Shown here: one piece after another, positions 15,586-22,851 of the stretch
Numbering within the stretch: position 1 is the first letter of the stretch
Layout: each line of letters begins with the position of its first letter
From: an uncultured Eubacteriales bacterium
GTDB lineage: Bacteria > Bacillota > Clostridia > Oscillospirales > Oscillospiraceae
NCBI GenBank assembly: GCA_900549865.1
Contig: URPU01000030.1
Location: 1 to 24,064, forward strand
DNA length: 24,064 bases
Direction of reading: 5' to 3'
Program-made: the position numbers and the translations under genes
Notes under the pieces: generated by a model
Databases searched by the model: none
What the model was told of the DNA's origin: nothing
What the model saw: only the letters and a program-made list of their open reading frames with translations

Positions 15586-16698
15586 ATGCAAATGCTGGAA
15601 TTTGAAGAATATAAGGTAAAGCTGAATAACGCCAAGCCCACGCTGGACGTGCTGCGCGACGCACTGAAGCTCGAGGCGGCGCAGAAGGAGATAGAGGAGC
15701 TTGAGGCCGCGAGCGAGCGCGACGGCTTCTGGAACGACGTGGAGAACTCCCAGAGGGTGCAGAAGCGCCTTAAGACCCTCAAGAGCAAGTGCGAAAACTA
15801 CGCCAAGCTTTGCGCCGCGTGGGACGACATGTACACCATATGCGAAATGGCCATGGAGGAAAACGACGACTCCATGCTCGACGAGCTTAAAAGCGAGTTT
15901 GCCAAGTTCAGCGAGGCCGTGGAGGCCACGCGCCTGGGCACGCTCCTCACGGGCGAATACGACGCGAACAACGCCATTCTCACCTTCCACGCCGGCGCCG
16001 GCGGGACGGAGGCGCAGGACTGGGCAAGCATGCTTTACCGCATGTACAACATGTGGGCCGACCGCCACGGCTATAAGGTGAAGGTCATGGACTATCTCGA
16101 CGGCGACGAGGCCGGGATAAAGAGCGCCACCATAATGATAGAGGGCGAGAACGCCTACGGCTTTCTGAGAAGCGAGCACGGCATACACCGCCTTGTGCGC
16201 GTGTCTCCGTTCGACGCCGCCGGGCGGCGGCACACCTCCTTCGCCGCGGTGGAGGTCATGCCCGAGATCGCCGACAACAACGAGATAGAGCTGCGCGATG
16301 AGGATATAAAGATGGACGTTTACCGCTCCTCCGGCGCGGGCGGACAGAAGGTCAACAAGACGTCCTCCGCCGTGCGTCTGACGCATATCCCCACGGGCAT
16401 CGTCGTCTCCAGCCAGGTGGAGCGAAGCCACTTCCAGAACCTTGAAAACTGCAAGAACATGCTGCGCGCGCGTCTGGCCGAGATAAAGGAGCGCGAGCAC
16501 CTTGAAAAGATCAGCGACATCAAGGGCGTGCAGATGAAGATAGAGTGGGGCAGCCAGATACGCTCCTACGTGTTCATGCCGTACCAGCTCGTCAAGGATC
16601 ACCGCACGGAGTATGAGGACGGCAACATCGACAACGTCATGAACGGCAACCTCGACGGGTTCATAAACGCCTATCTCTCCATGCGCGCCGCGGACTGA
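15586..16698 (+). CDS. prfB: Peptide chain release factor 2, single uninterrupted frame
   Basis: A 370-residue class I release factor that recognises UGA/UAA and triggers peptide release. The codon-recognition tripeptide SPF is at about 207-209 and the catalytic GGQ at about 252-254 (SSGAGGQKVNKT). The N-terminal helical domain (LRDALKLEAAQKEIEELEA) aligns with the region where most RF2 genes carry the in-frame UGA and +1 frameshift. Here the frame is continuous with no stop, so the usual autoregulatory frameshift is absent. Two starts are possible, ATG 15586 and ATG 15592. GGAAAG at 15574-15579 and AGTGG at 15581-15585 do not clearly decide between them. Confidence 0.95.
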   Translation: MQMLEFEEYKVKLNNAKPTLDVLRDALKLEAAQKEIEELEAASERDGFWNDVENSQRVQKRLKTLKSKCENYAKLCAAWDDMYTICEMAMEENDDSMLDELKSEFAKFSEAVEATRLGTLLTGEYDANNAILTFHAGAGGTEAQDWASMLYRMYNMWADRHGYKVKVMDYLDGDEAGIKSATIMIEGENAYGFLRSEHGIHRLVRVSPFDAAGRRHTSFAAVEVMPEIADNNEIELRDEDIKMDVYRSSGAGGQKVNKTSSAVRLTHIPTGIVVSSQVERSHFQNLENCKNMLRARLAEIKEREHLEKISDIKGVQMKIEWGSQIRSYVFMPYQLVKDHRTEYEDGNIDNVMNGNLDGFINAYLSMRAAD

Positions 16699-16727
16699 GC
16701 GCGCCGGGCATAAAATCAGAAAACAAT

Positions 16728-16754
16728 GGCGCGCAGGGTCTTTCCCCGCGCGCC
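16728..16754. terminator. Bidirectional terminator between prfB and the small minus-strand frame
   Basis: GGCGCGCAGGG pairs with CCCCGCGCGCC around loop TCTTT. The plus-strand flank is GTTTACGGTTTT and the minus-strand flank TTGTTTTCTGATTTT. It can therefore end prfB transcripts and also the short minus-strand unit at 16765-16827. Confidence 0.7.
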
Positions 16755-16764
16755 GTTTACGGTT

Positions 16765-16827
16765 TTACCTCCCACTGGGGCCGGGATCGTGATCGCCGAA
16801 GATCATGTCGTCGATATCGTATTCCAC
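16765..16827 (-). CDS. Candidate 20-residue acidic small protein
   Basis: On the minus strand a GTG at 16827 begins a 20-codon frame: it starts MEYDIDDMIFG, ends DHDPGPSGR and stops with TAA. A consensus AAGGAGG lies 9 nt upstream, the strongest evidence that it is translated. The peptide has five Asp and one Glu, no signal or membrane segment and a Pro-Gly-Pro-Ser-Gly tail. A plausible promoter (16864-16892) and the terminator at 16728-16754 make a complete unit of about 130 nt. No gene follows on this strand before convergent prfB, so it is not an obvious leader peptide. I do not recognise the family. It could instead be a non-coding RNA. Confidence 0.5.
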   Translation of the reverse strand: MEYDIDDMIFGDHDPGPSGR

Positions 16828-16863
16828 TGACTTATACCTCCTTTGTTTTTTCAGCATACACTC

Positions 16864-16892
16864 AATATATGCCCGCAGAGGCATATTATGAA
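16864..16892 (-). promoter_or_regulatory. Possible promoter with overlapping inverted repeat for the small frame
   Basis: On the minus strand TTCATA (-35, 4 of 6 consensus bases) and TATATT (-10, 5 of 6) are 17 nt apart. An inverted repeat ATATGCC-6 nt-GGCATAT (16867-16886) fills the spacer and covers the start of the -10. It looks like a repressor operator. The start would be near 16857, about 30 nt before the GTG. Confidence 0.4.
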
Positions 16893-16952
16893 CGGCGCGG
16901 GAAAAATATTTTGTCAAAACTGAAAACTTGGAATAAATTGCGGCAAATAAGC

Positions 16953-16981
16953 TTGATTCACACGGGTAATTGAGTTATAAT
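16953..16981 (+). promoter_or_regulatory. Sigma-A-type promoter of the foldase gene
   Basis: TTGATT (16953-16958) and TATAAT (16976-16981) are separated by exactly 17 nt. The transcript would start near 16988, about 50 nt before the ATG at 17039. Confidence 0.75.
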
Positions 16982-17038
16982 GTTTTGGCTGTTTTTATCA
17001 GCGCTGTTTTTAATCAACATGAAAAAGGATGACACATA

Positions 17039-18583
17039 ATGAGCGCATCAACCGAAAAGAAGATCCGTCAGGCCGCGCGTGTGGCCGGCACTGACAAGAA
17101 AATGCTCGCCGCGCAGGAAGAGGCGAAGAAGAACGCCAAGAGCAAGCGCCGCTGGACGATAGGCACCATTCTCGTGGTGCTGCTCATCGCCGCGATAATC
17201 TTCCTCGACTCCGGCTTCCTCTACAAGAACACCACGGCCGTGACCGTGGGCGGCGAGAGCTACTCCCCGGCGGAGATGAACTATCAGTACGCCACGCAGT
17301 ATTACACCTGGACGAGCCAGTACGGCAGCTATGCCAGCATGTTCGGGCTGGACAGCTCCACGGGGCTTGCGGGGCTTTCCGCGCAGGATTGCAGCATGAC
17401 CGACGGCGGCACGTGGAAGGATTACTTCCTTGACGTCGCGCTCAGCCAGCTCACGCAGGTGAAGGCGCTCAACGACTACGCCGCGGCCAACGGCATCGCC
17501 CTTACGGATGAGGAGAAGGCCGCGATAGACTCCGACATTGCGTCTCTCGGCTCCTACGCGACGCTTCAGGGCTACTCCAGCGTCAATAACTTCCTTGCCG
17601 CCAACTACGGCACCGGCGTCAACAGCAAGGTCGCGTCCAAGATGGGCACCGCGTCCTCCATCGCCAGCAAGGCGCTGAGCGAGTACTCCGACTCCCTCAC
17701 CTACACCGCCGACGAGCTTGAGGAGCACTACAAGAGCTACAACGGCGAGAGGGATTACTTCGACGTGGCTTACTACTACATCGCGGCGGAAAAGGTCGCC
17801 GGTGAGGACGGGAACGAAAGCGCCACCGATGAGACCGTCGCCGCGGCGAAGGCCAAGGCCGACGCGATACTCGCCGCTTACAATGAGCTTGAGGGCGACG
17901 ACGCTGTTGAAAGGCTCAACGCCGCCATCGCCGAGGCCGGTGAGGAGGGCGAGTGCGTCCACAACAGCAATACCGCGGGCAGCGCCCTCGGCGCGTACAA
18001 GGAATGGGCCATGGGCAGCCGCAAGGCCGGTGACGCCACCGTGGCGGAGAACTCCACCGCCGACGGCTACTATGTTGCAGTATTCATTTCCCGCAACGAC
18101 AACCACTATAAGCTCGCCCAGGTGCGCCATATCCTCATAAAGGCCGAGGCCGATGAGAACGGCGAGTACACCGACGAGGCCAAGGCCGCGGCAAAGGCGC
18201 GCGCCGAGGAGATATACGCCGAGTGGAAGGCGGGCGACGCGACCGAAGAGAGCTTCGCCGCGCTGGCCGAGGAGTATTCCGAGGACACAGGCTCCAACAC
18301 GAACGGCGGCCTTTACGACTCCGTGCGCAAGGGGCAGATGGTGGAGGAGTTCGACGCGTTCTGCTTCGGCGGACATAAGAGCGGCGACACCGCCATCGTC
18401 TACGGCGAGTCCGCGGACAGCTATGCGGGCTACCACATCATGTACTACGTCGGCGAGGGTCAGCTTTGCAGCGAGTCCATTGCCGAAAGCGATATGAGGT
18501 CTGCCGACCTTGAGGAGTGGCTCGACTCGCTCATCGCAGACTATGAGCCGGTCAAGAGCTTCTGGTTTAAGCTCGTTGGCTGA
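17039..18583 (+). CDS. Membrane-anchored parvulin-type peptidyl-prolyl isomerase (PrsA/SurA-like foldase)
   Basis: A 514-residue protein likely to help fold secreted proteins outside the membrane. Residues 1-37 are a basic cytoplasmic tail, residues 38-60 one transmembrane anchor (TIGTILVVLLIAAIIFLDSGFLY), residues 70-350 a SurA_N-like chaperone region, and residues 358-490 a parvulin domain (AQVRHILIKA near the start, GYHIMYYVGEG near the end). There is no lipobox, unlike Bacillus PrsA, so it is anchored by a helix. The region around residues 260-300 is Ala/Glu-rich and probably helical. ATG 17039 follows AAAGGATGA. It has its own promoter and terminator. The clients are unknown. Confidence 0.85.
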   Translation: MSASTEKKIRQAARVAGTDKKMLAAQEEAKKNAKSKRRWTIGTILVVLLIAAIIFLDSGFLYKNTTAVTVGGESYSPAEMNYQYATQYYTWTSQYGSYASMFGLDSSTGLAGLSAQDCSMTDGGTWKDYFLDVALSQLTQVKALNDYAAANGIALTDEEKAAIDSDIASLGSYATLQGYSSVNNFLAANYGTGVNSKVASKMGTASSIASKALSEYSDSLTYTADELEEHYKSYNGERDYFDVAYYYIAAEKVAGEDGNESATDETVAAAKAKADAILAAYNELEGDDAVERLNAAIAEAGEEGECVHNSNTAGSALGAYKEWAMGSRKAGDATVAENSTADGYYVAVFISRNDNHYKLAQVRHILIKAEADENGEYTDEAKAAAKARAEEIYAEWKAGDATEESFAALAEEYSEDTGSNTNGGLYDSVRKGQMVEEFDAFCFGGHKSGDTAIVYGESADSYAGYHIMYYVGEGQLCSESIAESDMRSADLEEWLDSLIADYEPVKSFWFKLVG

Positions 18584-18596
18584 TTTTGAAGCGCAG

Positions 18597-18635
18597 AGAT
18601 CCGCCGAAGGCCAATGTCTTTCGGCGGATCTTTTC
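18597..18635 (+). terminator. Intrinsic terminator after the foldase gene
   Basis: A perfect 12-bp stem, AGATCCGCCGAA against TTCGGCGGATCT with an 11-nt loop, is followed by TTTTC. It begins 13 nt after the stop codon and lies just before tcdA, so tcdA must rely on read-through or a weak nearby promoter. Confidence 0.85.
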
Positions 18636-18652
18636 TGATATGGGAGGATACT

Positions 18653-19366
18653 ATGGACGAAAGAACGCTGCGCGCGCGTATGCTGCTGGGCGACGCGGCC
18701 ATGAAAAGGCTTGAAGAAAGCCATGTCGCTGTGTTCGGGCTGGGCGGCGTCGGCTCATGGTGCGCAGAGGCGCTGGCGCGCTCCGGCGTGGGGCGGCTGA
18801 CGCTCATAGATCAGGACACGGCCGGGCGCAGCAACATAAACCGCCAGCTTTGCGCGCTGGAATCCACCCTCGGCGCGCCGAAGGCGGAGGTCATGGCCGC
18901 GCGCGCCCGCGATATTGCTCCGAGTATAGACGTGCGCACGATAGTGGGCTGCTACACCGCGGAGAACAGAGAGGAATTCCTTGCCCCGTATGACTACGTC
19001 GTTGATGCGATAGACCTCGTCTCGTGCAAGGTGGATCTCATCATGTCCTGCCGGGAGCGCGGCATTCCCATCATATCCGCCCTCGGCACCGGCAACAAGC
19101 GCGACGCGGCGCTGCTGGAGATAACGGACATATCGAAAACGCGCGGCTGCGCGCTGGCGCGCGTGGTGCGCAAGGAGCTTCGCAGCCGCGGGGTGGAGCA
19201 TCACACCGTTGTCTACAGCCCGGAGGAGCCGATGACGGCGCGCCAGCTCGAAGCGCCGCCGCCGGGGCGCAGAAGCGTGCCCGGTTCGCTGGTGTGGGTG
19301 CCGGCAAGCGCGGGGCTGCTGCTATGCCAGCATGTTGTGACGGAGCTTACAAAACGCGCGGACTGA
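18653..19366 (+). CDS. tcdA: ThiF/E1-family enzyme, likely tRNA threonylcarbamoyladenosine dehydratase
   Basis: A 237-residue E1-like adenylating enzyme. The family member TcdA (CsdL/YgdL) uses ATP to cyclise t6A37 in ANN-decoding tRNAs to ct6A. The nucleotide-binding loop is FGLGGVGSWCAEALARSGVG, followed by LIDQDTAGRSNINRQLCA, VDAIDLVSCKVDLI and GTGNKRDA, all characteristic of this group rather than of MoeB or ThiF. The start is ATG 18653 after GGGAGG at 18642-18647; an upstream in-frame ATG lies within the terminator hairpin. It is somewhat shorter than the Escherichia coli protein and lacks that protein's membrane helix. rarA begins 31 nt later, probably in the same operon. Confidence 0.88.
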   Translation: MDERTLRARMLLGDAAMKRLEESHVAVFGLGGVGSWCAEALARSGVGRLTLIDQDTAGRSNINRQLCALESTLGAPKAEVMAARARDIAPSIDVRTIVGCYTAENREEFLAPYDYVVDAIDLVSCKVDLIMSCRERGIPIISALGTGNKRDAALLEITDISKTRGCALARVVRKELRSRGVEHHTVVYSPEEPMTARQLEAPPPGRRSVPGSLVWVPASAGLLLCQHVVTELTKRAD

Positions 19367-19397
19367 GCGCGATATCATACCCGAAGGAGGGCGGCGC

Positions 19398-20648
19398 ATG
19401 TACAAGCCATTGGCGGACGAGATACGGCCGCGCAATATTGACGAGGTCGTGGGGCAGCGGCACATTCTCGGCGCGGACGGGATGCTGCGGCGCATCATTG
19501 CCTCCGGGCAGATACCGAACATGATATTCTACGGCCCGTCGGGCACGGGCAAGACGACGGTCGCGCGCATCATTGCCGAGCGCACGAACCGCACGCTGCG
19601 CAAGCTGAACGCCACCACGGCCGGGATATCCGACATAAAGCGGATAATAGACGAGCTGGACACCTTTCTCACGCCGGGCGGCGTGCTGCTGTATCTCGAC
19701 GAGATACAATACTTCAACAAAAAGCAGCAGCAGTCGCTGCTGGAATTTATAGAGGACGGGCGCATCACGCTGATCGCCTCGACGACGGAGAACCCGTATT
19801 TCTGCGTGTTCAACGCGATACTCAGCCGCTCCACGGTGTTCGAGTTCAAGCCCGTGACGCCGGAGGACGCGGAAAAGGCCGTGCAGCGCGCGATAGACAT
19901 CATGAACGCACGGCGCGAAGCGCCATTGACGGTTGAGCCGGGCGTCACGAAGCGGATCGCCGCGGCGTGCGGGGGCGACGTGCGCAAGGCCATAAACGCG
20001 GTGGAGCTTCTCTTCACCGCCGCGGCCGGAAGGACAGCCCTGACGGCGGAGGACGCCGCCGCCATCACCCAGCGCAGCGCCATGCGCTATGACCGCGACG
20101 GGGATGAGCATTTCGACTGCCTGTCGGCGCTGATGAAGTCGCTGCGCGGCTCCGACCCGGATGCGGCGATGCATTATCTGGCCCGGCTCATCGAGGCGGG
20201 CGACCTTGTCGGCATATGCCGGCGGCTGCTGTGCTCCGCCAGCGAGGATATCGGCCTTGCCTATCCGCAGGCCGTGCCGATAGTGAAGGCCTGTGTGGAT
20301 TCCGCATTGCAGCTCGGCCTGCCGGAGGCGCGCCTGCCGCTTGCGGAGGCGGCGCTTGTGCTTGCGACCGCGCCGAAGTCGAACAGCGCCTGCATGGCCA
20401 TCGACGCCGCACTTGCGGATATCCGCGCGGGGCACGTCGGCCCCTTCCCGCGGGAGCTGCAGAATGTCCACGCCGACGGCACGGGCTTTGAGCGCGAGCA
20501 GGGCTATAAATACCCGCACAATTTCCCCGGCCATTGGGTAAAGCAGCAGTACCTGCCGGACGATCTTAAAAACGCGAAATACTATTCCTACGGTGACAAC
20601 AAGACCGAGCAGGCCGCGCGCCGCTACTGGGAGGAGATAAAAAAGTAA
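19398..20648 (+). CDS. rarA: Replication-associated recombination protein A (RarA/MgsA AAA+ ATPase)
   Basis: A 416-residue AAA+ ATPase related to clamp loaders and RuvB that acts at stalled replication forks. It has Walker A GPSGTGKTT (about residues 46-54), Walker B LLYLDEIQ (about residues 96-103), sensor-1 STTENP and the Arg-finger region NAILSRSTVF. The C-terminal tetramerisation part is complete (CSASEDIGLAYPQA and the NFPGHWVKQQYLPD tail). ATG 19398 follows GAAGGAGGG. Its stop TAA shares one base with the start of the DUF951 gene, so the downstream genes are probably translated together with it. Confidence 0.96.
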   Translation: MYKPLADEIRPRNIDEVVGQRHILGADGMLRRIIASGQIPNMIFYGPSGTGKTTVARIIAERTNRTLRKLNATTAGISDIKRIIDELDTFLTPGGVLLYLDEIQYFNKKQQQSLLEFIEDGRITLIASTTENPYFCVFNAILSRSTVFEFKPVTPEDAEKAVQRAIDIMNARREAPLTVEPGVTKRIAAACGGDVRKAINAVELLFTAAAGRTALTAEDAAAITQRSAMRYDRDGDEHFDCLSALMKSLRGSDPDAAMHYLARLIEAGDLVGICRRLLCSASEDIGLAYPQAVPIVKACVDSALQLGLPEARLPLAEAALVLATAPKSNSACMAIDAALADIRAGHVGPFPRELQNVHADGTGFEREQGYKYPHNFPGHWVKQQYLPDDLKNAKYYSYGDNKTEQAARRYWEEIKK

Positions 20649-20824
20649 TGGATATTCAGGTGGGCGACGTGCTGGTGATGAAAAAGACCCACCCCTGCGG
20701 CAGCCGCGAATGGGAGGTGCTGCGCACGGGGGCGGATTTCAAGCTGCGCTGCTGCGGCTGCGGGCGCGAGGTCATGGGCGCGCGGACGAAGTTTGAAAAG
20801 AACGTGCGCGGGGTGCGCCGGTGA
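20648..20824 (+). CDS. DUF951 small protein
   Basis: A 58-residue protein starting at the ATG that overlaps the rarA stop (TAATG) and ending in a TGA that overlaps the next gene. It shows the DUF951 pattern: GDVLVMKKTHPCGSREWEVLRTGADFKL, then a Cys cluster CCGCG, then TKFEKNV at the C-terminus. Cys17 and Cys35, 36 and 38 could bind a metal, though this is not established. The function of the family is unknown. It is easily missed because of its length. Four-base overlap with the GIY-YIG gene suggests coupled translation. Confidence 0.9.
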   Translation: MDIQVGDVLVMKKTHPCGSREWEVLRTGADFKLRCCGCGREVMGARTKFEKNVRGVRR

Positions 20825-21066
20825 ACTGGGTGTACATCCTGCGCTGCGGCGACGGCAGCCTCTATACCGGCTGGACGAACGACCTTGAACGGCGCGTGGA
20901 GGCGCACAGCGCGGGCCGCGGCGCAAAGTATACGCGCGCGCATCTGCCGGTCGAGCTGGTCTACAGCGAGCGGCACGACACCCGGCAGGCGGCCATGAGC
21001 CGCGAATGGCACATAAAGCGCATGACGCACGAGGAAAAGCTGAAGCTTATCAGCGAGGTAAAATGA
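20821..21066 (+). CDS. GIY-YIG domain protein (UPF0213/YhbQ-YazA type)
   Basis: An 81-residue single-domain GIY-YIG nuclease-fold protein. The motif appears as VYILRCGDGSLYTGWTNDLERRVEAH, followed by GAKYTRAHLPVELVYSE and SREWHIKRMTHEEKLKLI, which matches the stand-alone bacterial YhbQ/YazA group. The start is GTG at 20821, overlapping the DUF951 stop by 4 nt (GTGA). Members of this group have been linked to DNA repair or nuclease activity. Position behind rarA supports a genome-maintenance role, but this is inference. Confidence 0.9.
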   Translation: MNWVYILRCGDGSLYTGWTNDLERRVEAHSAGRGAKYTRAHLPVELVYSERHDTRQAAMSREWHIKRMTHEEKLKLISEVK

Positions 21067-21081
21067 AAACAGAGCCAATAG

Positions 21082-21117
21082 AAAAAGCACTCTTTCAGAA
21101 TGAAAGAGTGCTTTTTT
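21082..21117. terminator. Bidirectional terminator shared by the rarA operon and rplJL
   Basis: A perfect 10-bp stem GCACTCTTTC / GAAAGAGTGC with a 5-nt loop is flanked by five A on the left and six T on the right. It therefore works in both directions, ending the plus-strand operon and, 22 nt past rplL, the ribosomal protein transcript. Confidence 0.9.
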
Positions 21118-21139
21118 ACGTGCAATTTTGAACTCAGAA

Positions 21140-21511
21140 TTACTTGAGCTCGACCTTTGCGCCGACAGCCTCGAGCTGAGCCTTGATGGCCTCGCCGTCT
21201 TCCTTGGAGACTGCTTCCTTGATCTTGGCAGGGATGGCTTCAACAAGAGCCTTTGCATCAGCAAGGCCGAGGCCGGTGATGCCGCGGACTTCCTTGATGA
21301 CCTTGATCTTCTCTGCGCCGAAGTCGGTCATGACAACGTCAAACTCGGTCTTCTCTTCAACTGCTGCTGCGGCAGCGCCACCGGCGGCGGGAGCTGCGAC
21401 TGCGGCGGCGGAGACGCCGAAGGTATCCTCAAGTGCGTGAACGAGCTCAGCAAGCTCAAGAACAGAAAGACCCTTGATCTCTTCGATCATAGCGGTGATT
21501 TTTTCGCTCAT
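21140..21511 (-). CDS. rplL: 50S ribosomal protein L7/L12
   Basis: A 123-residue stalk protein that recruits translation GTPases to the ribosome. The N-terminal dimerisation domain (EKITAMIEEIKGLSVLELAELVHALEDTFG), the Ala-rich hinge (about residues 35-55) and the C-terminal domain (KIKVIKEVRGITGLGLADAKALVEAIP) are complete. The start is ATG 21511, 9 nt after GGAGG; the frame is open to 21526 but that ATG sits within the site. It lies 35 nt after rplJ. Codon use is less GC-rich than in the surroundings, as expected for a very highly expressed gene. Confidence 0.98.
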   Translation of the reverse strand: MSEKITAMIEEIKGLSVLELAELVHALEDTFGVSAAAVAAPAAGGAAAAAVEEKTEFDVVMTDFGAEKIKVIKEVRGITGLGLADAKALVEAIPAKIKEAVSKEDGEAIKAQLEAVGAKVELK

Positions 21512-21546
21512 TATTATTTCCTCCAATTAAATTCTTTTGTAGCTGC

Positions 21547-22083
21547 TTACTCGGCAGCCTCTTCGGCAGCGGGAGCCTCGATGGAGCCGCCCTTCTGCTC
21601 GAGTATCTGGCCGAGACATACGGCCAGGCCGGTGATGGGAGCGATCATGGTGCCCAGAACCTTTGCGTACAGCGCGTCCTTGGAAGGAAGTGCTGCCATC
21701 TCTGCGACCTCGGCATCACTCAGGACCTTGCCCTCCATGAAGGCGGCCTTGATGTTGAAGCGCTCATTGAGCTTCTTGCTGTAATCGCTGAGTATACGGA
21801 AAGGAGCGATGGGATCATTCTCGGCGGTAGCCAGAGAGGTGGTGCCGTTGAGGACGTGATCGAGCTCGTTCATCCCCAGCTTGTCCAGAGCCTTTCTGGT
21901 CAGGGTGTTCTTGACAACAGTGTACTCGACGCCCTCCTTGCGCAGCTCGGTACGAAGTGCGGTATCCTCACTGACGGTGATGCCCTTGAAGTCCACGAGG
22001 ATGCCCGCGCTGGCGCCCTTGATACGCTCGGCAAGTGCTTCGACTATTGCCTGCTTTTCGCTAAGAACCTTTGCGTTTGGCAT
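21547..22083 (-). CDS. rplJ: 50S ribosomal protein L10
   Basis: A 178-residue protein that anchors L7/L12 dimers to the ribosome and binds its own leader RNA as a repressor. The N-terminal rRNA-binding domain (KQAIVEALAERIKGASAGILVDFKGITVSEDTALRTELRKEGVEYTVVKNTL) and the C-terminal L12-binding helix are present. ATG 22083 follows GGAGGTGAAAATCACAC. It is the first gene of the rplJ-rplL pair and is preceded by an L10-type leader with a candidate attenuator. Confidence 0.98.
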   Translation of the reverse strand: MPNAKVLSEKQAIVEALAERIKGASAGILVDFKGITVSEDTALRTELRKEGVEYTVVKNTLTRKALDKLGMNELDHVLNGTTSLATAENDPIAPFRILSDYSKKLNERFNIKAAFMEGKVLSDAEVAEMAALPSKDALYAKVLGTMIAPITGLAVCLGQILEQKGGSIEAPAAEEAAE

Positions 22084-22119
22084 GTGTGATTTTCACCTCC
22101 GTAACGATGGTCACGCTCA

Positions 22120-22153
22120 TAAAGAAAGCCCTTGCATCAAAAGACGCAAAGGC
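22120..22153 (-). terminator. Candidate attenuator in the rplJ leader
   Basis: On the minus strand GCCTTTGC pairs with GCAAGGGC (one G-U pair) around a loop of about 10 nt, followed directly by TTTCTTTAT. It lies after the L10-binding motif and before the rplJ ribosome-binding site. This is where a terminator controlled by L10 binding would be expected. Confidence 0.55.
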
Positions 22154-22179
22154 ACAAAAACAATCAAGAAATCGTTGAT

Positions 22180-22222
22180 GTCCTCGGCAGGATTTACGGC
22201 GAATGCCACCTGCTGTCTTCGG
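22180..22222 (-). promoter_or_regulatory. Ribosomal protein L10 leader (L10-L12 binding motif)
   Basis: The minus strand carries CCGAAGACAGCAGGTG (22222-22207) and then AATCCTGCCGAGGAC (22194-22180). These are the conserved strands of the L10(L12)4-binding kink-turn leader found upstream of rplJ in many bacteria. Excess L10-L12 complex would bind here and reduce rplJL expression, probably through the hairpin at 22120-22153. Confidence 0.88.
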
Positions 22223-22233
22223 AGCGCCCAGAT

Positions 22234-22262
22234 AATATACAACAAAATCCCCGCGCTGTCAA
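22234..22262 (-). promoter_or_regulatory. Strong sigma-A-type promoter of rplJL
   Basis: On the minus strand a perfect TTGACA (22262-22257) and TATATT (22239-22234) are exactly 17 nt apart. The folT stop codon TGA lies inside the -35 hexamer. Transcription would start near 22227, giving a leader of about 145 nt that contains the L10-binding motif. Confidence 0.85.
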
Positions 22263-22777
22263 GGGTTTTCGGAGATTTTATCGAGAATATCGCGCACGGG
22301 CTTTGCCTGGCCGAGGAGATATATCACCGCGCACTGCACGGGCAGCATCACGGCAAGCTGCACGGCGCGCGTGGCCAGCAGCGCGGTGTATGCCGCGCCG
22401 GAAATAAAGGCGATGAGCGCGGAATTTGCAAGGTAGGACACCAGCACGCAGTTGAGCGCCGCGGCAAGCGCCGCGCGCGCAAGGCCGGCCGGGCGCTTAT
22501 ACAGCACCAGTCCGAAGATGAGCCCCGTCAGTGCGGCCGTCAGCGTGAAGCCCGGAAAATATGCCCCCGTGGGGAAAAGCACGCTGCCGAGAAGGTCGCC
22601 CAGCGCGGACACGAGCGCGGCCCACCACGGGCCGTAGGCCATTGCGCAGAAGGCGATGGCGGCAAAGCCGAGACCGATCTTCATAACGGGCGTATTCAAG
22701 GCAAGCACGCGCACAAAAAGAACGTCCAGCGCCAGCAGCAGCGCGGACACGGCGAGCCTGCGCGTCGATATCTTCAT
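22259..22777 (-). CDS. folT: ECF transporter S component, folate type
   Basis: A 172-residue hydrophobic substrate-binding subunit of an energy-coupling-factor vitamin importer, with about five or six membrane helices. The opening MKISTRRLAVSALLLALDVLFVRVLA and the segments PVMKIGLGFAAIAFCAMAYGPWWAALVSALGDLLGSVLFPTGAYFPGFTLTA fit the folate S component FolT. It needs the shared EcfA/A'/T module encoded elsewhere. The start is ATG 22777 after AAGGAGAG; the frame is open to 22804 but that ATG lacks a ribosome-binding site. I looked for a tetrahydrofolate riboswitch upstream and did not recognise one. Another vitamin substrate is possible. Confidence 0.82.
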   Translation of the reverse strand: MKISTRRLAVSALLLALDVLFVRVLALNTPVMKIGLGFAAIAFCAMAYGPWWAALVSALGDLLGSVLFPTGAYFPGFTLTAALTGLIFGLVLYKRPAGLARAALAAALNCVLVSYLANSALIAFISGAAYTALLATRAVQLAVMLPVQCAVIYLLGQAKPVRDILDKISENP

Positions 22778-22851
22778 ACGATCACTCTCCTTCAAAAAAT
22801 TCAAAAGGCACGCGAATTCAAAGCACCATGCATCATATACTCAGCGCATTA

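Noticed and set aside
16912..16917. A perfect TTGACA on the minus strand as -35 for the small peptide unit
   Set aside because: No acceptable -10 lies 16-18 nt downstream; the nearest candidate, CATAAT, is 21 nt away, so the promoter at 16864-16892 was preferred.
17048..18724. A 558-codon open frame on the minus strand
   Set aside because: It is antisense to the parvulin foldase, crosses a terminator and the tcdA start, and shows no domain.
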